Part shown: piece by piece, positions 14,479 through 18,976 of the stretch | Layout of the letters: every line of letters begins with the position of its first letter | How positions within the stretch are numbered: position 1 is the stretch's first letter | Assembly: GCA_041749275.1 (NCBI GenBank) | Contig: JBGTBQ010000153.1 | Coordinates: 1 to 18,976 of the forward strand | Source of the DNA: JBGTBQ01 sp041749275 | Lineage (GTDB): Bacteria > Acidobacteriota > Blastocatellia > Pyrinomonadales > Pyrinomonadaceae | Reading direction: 5' to 3' | DNA: 18,976 nucleotides | Notes under the pieces: generated by a model | The model's database searches: none | Seen by the model: the letters and a program-made list of their open reading frames with translations, nothing else | What the model was told of the DNA's origin: nothing | Made by a program: the position numbers and the translations under genes

Positions 14479-15078
14479 ATGCCAATCAAAGATGTTGTCG
14501 GCAGCATTTATTTATTCATTCAATACGTAATTATCGCCGTCGTGCTCGGCGTTATCATGCTGATGATATTGCGTATGGTGCTCAACTATGCCGACATGAA
14601 CCCGTTCAGTCGGCCCGTCATACTGGTGCGACGCTGGACCGACCCGTTTCTTAACCCGGTCAGACGCTCGCTGATGCAGTTCGGCTTCAGCCCGAACATC
14701 ACGCCACTGATCGTCATCCTGATTACGATCCTTCTGGGATGGTTCGTCCTACAGCTTGCGGCGAGCATCCTCGGCACCGTCGCCGGCGTCGTCGCCAGTG
14801 TGCGAGAGGCGCGGATTATCGCCGTCGTCGGCTATCTTTTATATGGGTTCTTAGATATTTATGCTTTGCTGATCGTCATCCGGATCATCTTTTCGTGGGG
14901 CAACGTGAGCTACACGAACCGCTTGATGCGTTTTTTGGTGAACGCCACCGATCCTATCCTCGTCCCGCTCCGTCGCCTGATTCCGCCGCTGGGTATGTTC
15001 GATCTCTCGGCGCTCGTGGCCCTTTTAATCCTGTGGGTGCTGAAGACCGCCGTGGCGGCTGTGCTCCTGAGTGTTTAG
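14479..15078 (+). CDS. yggT: YggT family integral membrane protein
   Basis: Starting at ATG 14479 (MPIKDVVGSIYLFIQ), the protein has 199 residues. It carries two YggT repeats. Each has a hydrophobic helix, a signature of the form N-P-F-S-R-P-V...TDPFLNPVRRSL (first) or TNRLMRFLVNATDPILVPLRRLIPP (second), and a second hydrophobic helix. About four transmembrane segments are visible (near residues 8-32, 72-100, 110-140 and 175-199). YggT proteins are inner-membrane proteins; links to osmotic or ion homeostasis and to cell-division gene neighbourhoods in other bacteria are reported but the mechanism is unclear. It is probably in the same transcript as yggS. Confidence 0.93.
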   Translation: MPIKDVVGSIYLFIQYVIIAVVLGVIMLMILRMVLNYADMNPFSRPVILVRRWTDPFLNPVRRSLMQFGFSPNITPLIVILITILLGWFVLQLAASILGTVAGVVASVREARIIAVVGYLLYGFLDIYALLIVIRIIFSWGNVSYTNRLMRFLVNATDPILVPLRRLIPPLGMFDLSALVALLILWVLKTAVAAVLLSV

Positions 15079-15084
15079 TGCTAA

Positions 15085-15249
15085 CACGACGGTGCGCTTA
15101 AAATTCGCGTCGCCGCGCCGCCGGTCGAAGGCGCAGCCAATGAAGAACTGATGCGGTTTCTCGCGCGCTGCCTCGGCGTGCCAGTGCGTGATGTCGAGGT
15201 CATCGCCGGCCACGCGTCGAAGTCGAAACGGGTACGCATCAGCGGAGTT
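15085..15249 (+). pseudogene. DUF167 (YggU) family remnant, N-terminus missing
   Basis: The frame from 15085 reads HDGALKIRVAAPPVEGAANE and then LMRFLARCLGVPVRDVEVIAGHASKSKRVRISGV, the central and C-terminal part of a DUF167 protein. The usual first 25-30 residues (a strand with P-x-A-S/K-x-x-x-I) are absent. A TAA stop lies directly upstream at 15082-15084, only 3 nt after the yggT stop. No other frame upstream supplies the missing part. The nearest in-frame ATG (15151) would drop the conserved ALKIRVAAPPVEG strand. After the normal family end at KRVRISGV the frame stays open to 15384 with unrelated sequence. The order yggS-yggT-yggU supports identity. Deletion of the 5' end is the simplest explanation; a non-canonical start is the alternative. 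Confidence 0.75.
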
Positions 15250-15371
15250 CGGCATAATACTCCAAATCCGGAATTAGGCCGCCGTCCCGTGTGTAATTCT
15301 ACGGCAAGAGAAAGTCGTGTCGCATATCACAACCTTTTTTACTCGGCCTCACGAATCGGTCTCCTGTTAGA

Positions 15372-16205
15372 ATGCCCGGCATGATCTCGGCACAGACGGC
15401 ACGGCGCGCGGTGTGGCGTCCATTGTGGGAGTTGCCGCGCCGCTTCGACCTCATCTGGCCGCTGGCGCGGCGGATGACCGTGGCGCGTTATCGCGGCTCG
15501 GCGCTGGGGCTGGTGTGGGCGGTGCTGACGCCGCTGGCGCTGATCGCGGTCTTCACGTTCCTCTTCGCGGGGGTGTTCAACGCACGGTTCACGGCGGGCG
15601 GCTCGGCGTGGGATTACGCGCTCTATCTCTTCTGCGGACTGCTGCCGTGGACGGCATTTCAGGAGTCGCTGCAACAGTCGTCGGGCATCGTCGTCGCGCA
15701 CGCGAACCTCGTCAAGCGCGTCGTCTTTCCGTTGGAGACGCTGCCCGTGGCGCAGGCGCTCGCGGCGCTCGCCGGGCAGTTGTTCGGGACGTTGGCGCTC
15801 ATCGTCGCGGTGCTTGTCATCCGGCGCGAATTCCACGCAACGCTGCTGTGGCTGCCCGTGCTGCTCGCGCCGCAACTGCTGTTTACGCTCGGCGCGTCGT
15901 GGTTCGTCGCATCGCTCGGCGTCTTCCTGCGCGACACGGCGCAGGCGCTCGCGCTCGTGCTGATGGTGTGGATGTACCTGACGCCGATCATCTACCCGGA
16001 GTCGGTCGTGCCCGAACGCTACCGCGCGCTGCTCACGCTGAATCCCTTCACGCACCTCGTTCGCGGCTATCGCAACTGCCTGCTCGAAGGCACGCCGCCC
16101 GACTGGCCGGGCCTCGCCTACTTCACGCTCGTCGCGCTCGTTACCTTCGTTCTCGGCTATTGGTGGTTCGCACGCACGCGCAAGAACTTCGCCGACGTGG
16201 TCTGA
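15372..16205 (+). CDS. ABC-2 type polysaccharide/O-antigen export permease (Wzm/KpsM-like)
   Basis: The protein has 277 residues from ATG 15372 (MPGMISAQ; ATG 15381 is also possible). The cytoplasmic N-terminus ends in RRMTVARYRGSALGLVWAVLTPLALIAVF, the hallmark of Wzm/TagG/KpsM permeases. Six hydrophobic segments follow, with YLFCGLLPWTAFQESLQQSSG, NLVKRVVFPLETLPVA and the periplasmic-loop/helix signature MVWMYLTPIIYPESVVPERYRALLTLNPFTHLVRGYRNCLLEG. The final WWFARTRKNFADVV is typical. Such proteins pair with a Wzt/TagH ATPase to export lipid-linked polysaccharide or teichoic-acid-like polymers across the inner membrane. The expected ATPase is not downstream; an IS element and a methyltransferase gene are. 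Its start overlaps the open tail of the DUF167 frame. Confidence 0.92.
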   Translation: MPGMISAQTARRAVWRPLWELPRRFDLIWPLARRMTVARYRGSALGLVWAVLTPLALIAVFTFLFAGVFNARFTAGGSAWDYALYLFCGLLPWTAFQESLQQSSGIVVAHANLVKRVVFPLETLPVAQALAALAGQLFGTLALIVAVLVIRREFHATLLWLPVLLAPQLLFTLGASWFVASLGVFLRDTAQALALVLMVWMYLTPIIYPESVVPERYRALLTLNPFTHLVRGYRNCLLEGTPPDWPGLAYFTLVALVTFVLGYWWFARTRKNFADVV

Positions 16206-16220
16206 GCGTGCGCTTAAGCA

Positions 16221-16369
16221 TTAGCCACCGAGTCACGGAGTTCGAGACGGACATTAACCATCAATGAGCAGAGAAAGTTGACCGTTCAACTCTCCCTAAT
16301 CATCATTCTTCCTTCATCCTTCTTTCCATCTCTCTCTCTGTCTCGCTGTCTCTGTGTCTCCGTGGCTAA
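16221..16369. repeat. Inverted TTAGCCACGGAG-type repeat pair
   Basis: TTAGCCACCGAGTCACGGA at 16221-16239 is matched in reverse complement at 16351-16369 (TCTGTGTCTCCGTGGCTAA) with three mismatches. Between the arms is pyrimidine-rich sequence with CTTCATCC-like and TCTCTCTG-like runs. The two arms lie in the 251-nt gap between the exporter permease and the transposase; no gene is visible there. Confidence 0.6.
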
Positions 16370-16398
16370 CTCTTCGCTCTTTTGGTCTATGAGAAGGA

Positions 16399-17339
16399 AT
16401 GCGAATCAGTAGTTGAAAAGACAGACACACAGCAGAATTAGTAGAATTTTCTTACGATGGAAAATCAACTGATTCAATTGTATCTGCGTGTCTGTCAAAC
16501 TTACGATACTTGCTCCCGGTCTTGTTTTCAACGCTTGAGCAATAATTCGACTCCGGCTTTTACTGACCAAGAACTACTGACCATCTTCTTCTTCGGTCAT
16601 GACAACGGCTTGTTTCAGAAAAAAGCCATTTACAAGTTCACCCGAAATTATTGGAAAGATTGGTTTCCACATTTGCCGAGCTACCAAACCTTTTGCTATC
16701 GCCTCAATCTCTTGGAGCAAACATTTCAAGCTCTGGGCGGAGAGTGGTTGCGGTGTGTGAAAGCCGACATGTCACCGGAACTTGACCGCTTGATTGATTC
16801 AATGCCTGTGATGCTGGCTAAACATGGACATGCGTACACCGCACGAGTCGCCCGCGAGATTGCCAACCGAGGCTATTGTGCCGCTAAAAAGACGCATTTT
16901 CACGGGGTTCGACTGCACACTATCGCCCAGCGCCGGAGCGGACAACTCCCGCTGCCCGACCACATCTGGTTACGTGAAGCCTCGACGCACGACCTCTCCA
17001 GTGTGCGCGAGCAAGAAATCCACTTGCCGACCTCGACGTTGTTTGGCGATAAAGCCTATCCGGCTCCTGATTTAGTACAGGCGCTCACAGCACAAGAGAC
17101 CCAGTTGCTCACGCCGTTGAAGAAACCCAAAGGCGGAGAGTTGAGTGAAACGCAGAAGTCTTACAATCGCATGGTCAATCGGCTGCGCCAACCGATAGAG
17201 AGTTTCTTCAATTGGCTCAACGAAAAGACTCAAATTCAGAATGCGAGTAAAGTTCGTTCGACGAAAAGTTTGCTGGTCCAATGTTGGGGGAAACTGGCTT
17301 ATGCCATGTTCTCCCTCGTTTTCAACTACTGATTCGCAT
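16399..17339 (+). mobile_element. IS982-like insertion sequence, apparently complete
   Basis: Perfect 21-bp terminal inverted repeats occupy 16399-16419 and 17319-17339 (outer bases ATGCGAATC). They enclose one transposase gene in a 941-bp element, close to the roughly 1 kb usual for the IS982 family. AGGA immediately precedes the left end (16395-16398) and immediately follows the right end (17340-17343), a possible 4-bp target duplication. Base composition is clearly more AT-rich than the flanking genes. Intact ends and an intact gene suggest a recent insertion. Confidence 0.9.
16457..17332 (+). CDS. IS982-family-like DDE transposase
   Basis: This 291-residue protein fills the insertion element, and its last codons overlap the right terminal repeat. 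The N-terminal half has TDQELLTIFFFG and DWFPHLPSYQTFCYRLNLLEQ, typical of IS982-type helical regions. The DDE catalytic residues are readable in LIDSMPV (first Asp), LFGDKAY (second Asp) and RQPIESFFNWL (Glu). The KKTHFHGVRLHTIAQR segment is the conserved strand before the second Asp. No frameshift or internal stop is seen, so it is probably functional. Family naming rests on motif recall rather than a search; IS4/IS5-like groups share the same chemistry. Confidence 0.88.
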   Translation: MENQLIQLYLRVCQTYDTCSRSCFQRLSNNSTPAFTDQELLTIFFFGHDNGLFQKKAIYKFTRNYWKDWFPHLPSYQTFCYRLNLLEQTFQALGGEWLRCVKADMSPELDRLIDSMPVMLAKHGHAYTARVAREIANRGYCAAKKTHFHGVRLHTIAQRRSGQLPLPDHIWLREASTHDLSSVREQEIHLPTSTLFGDKAYPAPDLVQALTAQETQLLTPLKKPKGGELSETQKSYNRMVNRLRQPIESFFNWLNEKTQIQNASKVRSTKSLLVQCWGKLAYAMFSLVFNY

Positions 17340-17355
17340 AGGAGTGTATTCCGGG

Positions 17356-17384
17356 TTGACTACGGCCTCTTCGTCTGGCATAAA
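17356..17384 (+). promoter_or_regulatory. Possible promoter between the IS and the methyltransferase gene
   Basis: TTGACT at 17356-17361 and CATAAA at 17379-17384 are separated by 17 nt. The -35 matches consensus at five of six positions and the -10 at four. It lies outside the IS, 160 nt before the next gene, and could keep that gene expressed despite the insertion. The rest of 17340-17547 shows no gene. Confidence 0.35.
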
Positions 17385-17547
17385 AAACAGCCTGATCGGG
17401 GATGGTGGTTGACGAGAGCCGCCGTTCCTTTATTCTCCGCGAACGCCACGGATCACTCGAAACTCGCGGCGGTGGTCGCCGGTCGTCCCGCTACAAGCAA
17501 TCGTCCGCCGTGGAGGGTCAACGCCTCGCTCCAAGAGAGCAGTAAAC

Positions 17548-18387
17548 ATGGTCGCGAAGACGGCACAGCAGTACCTCAATCAGCTCGGCCTGCAACTGAG
17601 CTTCGGGAAGTCGCGCCAGAAAGAGGGCGGCTTTTCCAACTTCGACGAAGAGCGCATCCTCGCGCGCTTTATCGCCGAACTGCTTCCCGCCGACCACAGC
17701 CGCACCGCCGTGGACATCGGCGCCGGCGACGGCATCAAGGCGTCAAACAGTTATGCTCTGTTCCGCGACGGCTGGCGCGGCCTCGGCGTCGAGGGCCACC
17801 ATCGCCGTGCGCGCAGGCTGGCGCGAGCGTATAAAAACTTCCCCGGCGTGGCGGCGAGCACCGCCTTCGTGACGCCCGAAAACGTCGTCTCGCTCCTCCG
17901 CGCTCACGACATCCCCACCGACTTCAGCGTCCTCAGTCTCGACATTGACAGCTACGACTACTGGGTGCTCGATGCGTTGCTCACGTCGTTCCGCCCGCGT
18001 CTGGTGGTGACGGAGATCAACGAGAAGATACCGCCGCCGATCAGGTTCGTCGTCAATTACGACCCCGATTTTCAGCCGGCCCACCACTTCTTCGGCCACA
18101 GCATCCAGAGCCTCGAAGACCTGTGCGCGCGACACGGCTATGCCATCATCGCGTTGGAGTACAACAACGCCTTCCTCGCGCCCGCCGAACTCGCCGGCGT
18201 CCAACCCCTCAACGCCGAAGATGCTTACCGCCGCGGCTACCTCGAACGCCCCGACCGGCGCGAGAAGTTTCACCGCAACCACGACATGGAAATCCTCCAC
18301 ACCCTCAGCCCCGCCGAAGGCGTCAAGCACATCGAACAATACTTCGCCGCGCTGCGCGGCAAGTACGAATTAAGGGATAGAGGATAA
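17548..18387 (+). CDS. SAM-dependent methyltransferase-like protein (FkbM-like, putative)
   Basis: The protein has 279 residues from ATG 17548; the ribosome-binding site is weak. Motif I of class I methyltransferases is seen as TAVDIGAGDGIKASNS (residues about 51-66). A following Gly-x-Glu (GLGVEGHHRRARRLA) sits where an acidic residue binds the ribose of SAM. FSVLSLDIDSYDYWVLDALL and PRLVVTEINEKIPPPI are the later strands, giving an arrangement like FkbM-type enzymes. The C-terminal 100 residues (HFFGHSIQSLEDLCARHGYAIIALEYNNAFL) fit the same fold. Its place between an exporter permease and an O-antigen ligase-like gene suggests methylation of a sugar or glycan, which is inference. No signal peptide is present. 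The last residues and the TAA stop lie in a heptamer repeat. Confidence 0.72.
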   Translation: MVAKTAQQYLNQLGLQLSFGKSRQKEGGFSNFDEERILARFIAELLPADHSRTAVDIGAGDGIKASNSYALFRDGWRGLGVEGHHRRARRLARAYKNFPGVAASTAFVTPENVVSLLRAHDIPTDFSVLSLDIDSYDYWVLDALLTSFRPRLVVTEINEKIPPPIRFVVNYDPDFQPAHHFFGHSIQSLEDLCARHGYAIIALEYNNAFLAPAELAGVQPLNAEDAYRRGYLERPDRREKFHRNHDMEILHTLSPAEGVKHIEQYFAALRGKYELRDRG

Positions 18388-18572
18388 AGGATGAAGGATG
18401 AGGGATGAGGGATGAAGTAAGACCGTTCGGCGTGCGTTGAGCGATTTCTTTTTCATCCTTCATCCCTCATCCTTCATCCCTCATCCCTCATCCTTCATCC
18501 CTCATCCTTCATCCCTCATCCTTCATCCCTCATCCTTCATCCCTCATCCTTCATCCCTCATCCCTCATCCCT
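18374..18572. repeat. Large inverted heptamer repeat: 6 units facing 17 units
   Basis: The left arm is 18374-18415, six units of the GGGATGA/AGGATGA type. The right arm is 18454-18572, exactly 17 units in which CATCCTT and CATCCCT largely alternate, with CATCCCT doubled or tripled in places. The spacer is 38 nt. The arms can pair. The stop codon of the methyltransferase gene (18385-18387) is in the left arm, and that of the O-antigen ligase-like gene (18558-18560, minus strand) is in the right arm, so the convergent genes both end in the repeat. Confidence 0.95.
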
Positions 18573-18976
18573 CGTTACTGCCACCCCCGCCCCCATCAGC
18601 CACCACAGCAGGAGCGTGACTTCGGCGTCGCCGAAGTTGTAGTTGACGAGCGAAGAGGCGAAGAGTCCCGCGACGGCGCCGGTCGCTCCGAGCATGAGGC
18701 CGTGCGTGGCGGCGCTGTCGGTTTCGCGCCACATCTTTTCGGCGCGGGCCGCCGTCAGCCAGCAGACGGCCATCAGCCAGAGCCAGAGCGCGAGCGCCGG
18801 CAAGCCTCTTTCGAAGGCGAGCTGCACGGGCGTCGAATGGGCGTGCAGCATATCTCTGCCGGGGAAGCCCCACTCCTGCCAGTGGCGATGCACCGCGTCC
18901 ATACCGTGGCCGAAGATAGGATGCTCGATGGCGCGCCCGGCGGCGACGCGCGCGACCTCGACGCGCGTGCTCGCGC
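18558..18976 (-). CDS. O-antigen ligase / Wzy-like membrane protein (partial, 5' end outside window)
   Basis: The minus-strand frame is open from the window edge to the TGA at 18558-18560, giving the last 138 or so residues of a larger protein. It contains AIEHPIFGHGMDAVHRHW, then HAHSTPVQLAFERGLPALALWLWLMAVCW, the Wzy_C signature (HPxxGxG ... HxHxxxLqxaxexG) of O-antigen ligases and polymerases. Two hydrophobic segments follow (near LALWLWLMAVCWL and LLWWLMGAGVAV), with GLMLGATGAVAGLFASSLVNYNFGD between them. Such proteins join or polymerise lipid-linked glycans on the periplasmic side of the inner membrane. The final residues TRDEG are encoded by the heptamer repeat. It is convergent with the methyltransferase gene. 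Confidence 0.85.
   Translation of the reverse strand, partial: ASTRVEVARVAAGRAIEHPIFGHGMDAVHRHWQEWGFPGRDMLHAHSTPVQLAFERGLPALALWLWLMAVCWLTAARAEKMWRETDSAATHGLMLGATGAVAGLFASSLVNYNFGDAEVTLLLWWLMGAGVAVTRDEG

Noticed and set aside
18437..18619. Open frame encoding repeated HPSSFIPHPSS units
   Set aside because: It is a translation of the heptamer array. A period-7 array stays open in a frame when no stop arises, so it is not evidence for a gene.

Overview
The window is a GC-rich stretch of bacterial chromosome, about 19 kb long. The base composition, the mostly weak Shine-Dalgarno sequences and the style of the intergenic repeats point to the Acidobacteriota, probably class Blastocatellia. The repeats include palindromes that read PPAVAGG/PPATAGG in one frame, tandem heptamers, and TTAGCCACGGAG-type motifs. 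The taxonomic call is an inference; no rRNA or other strong marker is present. LigA, YggS/YggT and tRNA-Leu are ordinary bacterial housekeeping genes.

Layout. (1) 1-2730, minus strand: a PATAN(DUF4388)-DnaJ-TPR protein, a GNAT acetyltransferase and the start of an HD/HD-GYP gene that leaves the window. (2) 2731-7469, plus strand: a short histidine-kinase-like protein with an eroded ATP-binding site, then a 1040-residue soluble protein that joins a cytoplasmic chemoreceptor coiled coil to a complete family-5 (peptide/nickel type) solute-binding domain. Both of these genes are preceded by copies of one long palindrome. (3) 7735-12519, plus strand: a COG3375-type GNAT protein, an M20-fold protein whose metal site is substituted at three positions, NAD-dependent DNA ligase, and a DUF6941-like protein 1 nt after ligA. 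A 32-bp perfect hairpin carrying T-runs in both directions ends this block. (4) 12599-13400, minus strand: tRNA-Leu(CAG) with a strong promoter, and a secreted Arg/Asp/Asn-rich protein with its own terminator. (5) 13693-15249, plus strand: yggS, yggT and an N-terminally truncated DUF167 (yggU) remnant, an order known from other bacteria. (6) 15372-18976: the edge of a surface-polysaccharide region, with an ABC-2 exporter permease, an inserted 941-bp IS982-like element, a SAM methyltransferase-like gene and a partial O-antigen ligase-like gene on the opposite strand.

Working together: region 6 looks like polysaccharide export, modification and polymerisation or ligation, but the expected Wzt-type ATPase is not beside the permease. 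Regions 1-2 are rich in signalling proteins (HD-GYP, PATAN, kinase-like, chemoreceptor-like).

The most unusual items are the chemoreceptor/solute-binding fusion with a substituted signalling tip, the two apparently degenerate enzymes (kinase-like and M20), and a recurring architecture in which 7-bp tandem arrays of several different sequences sit at gene ends and supply stop codons.
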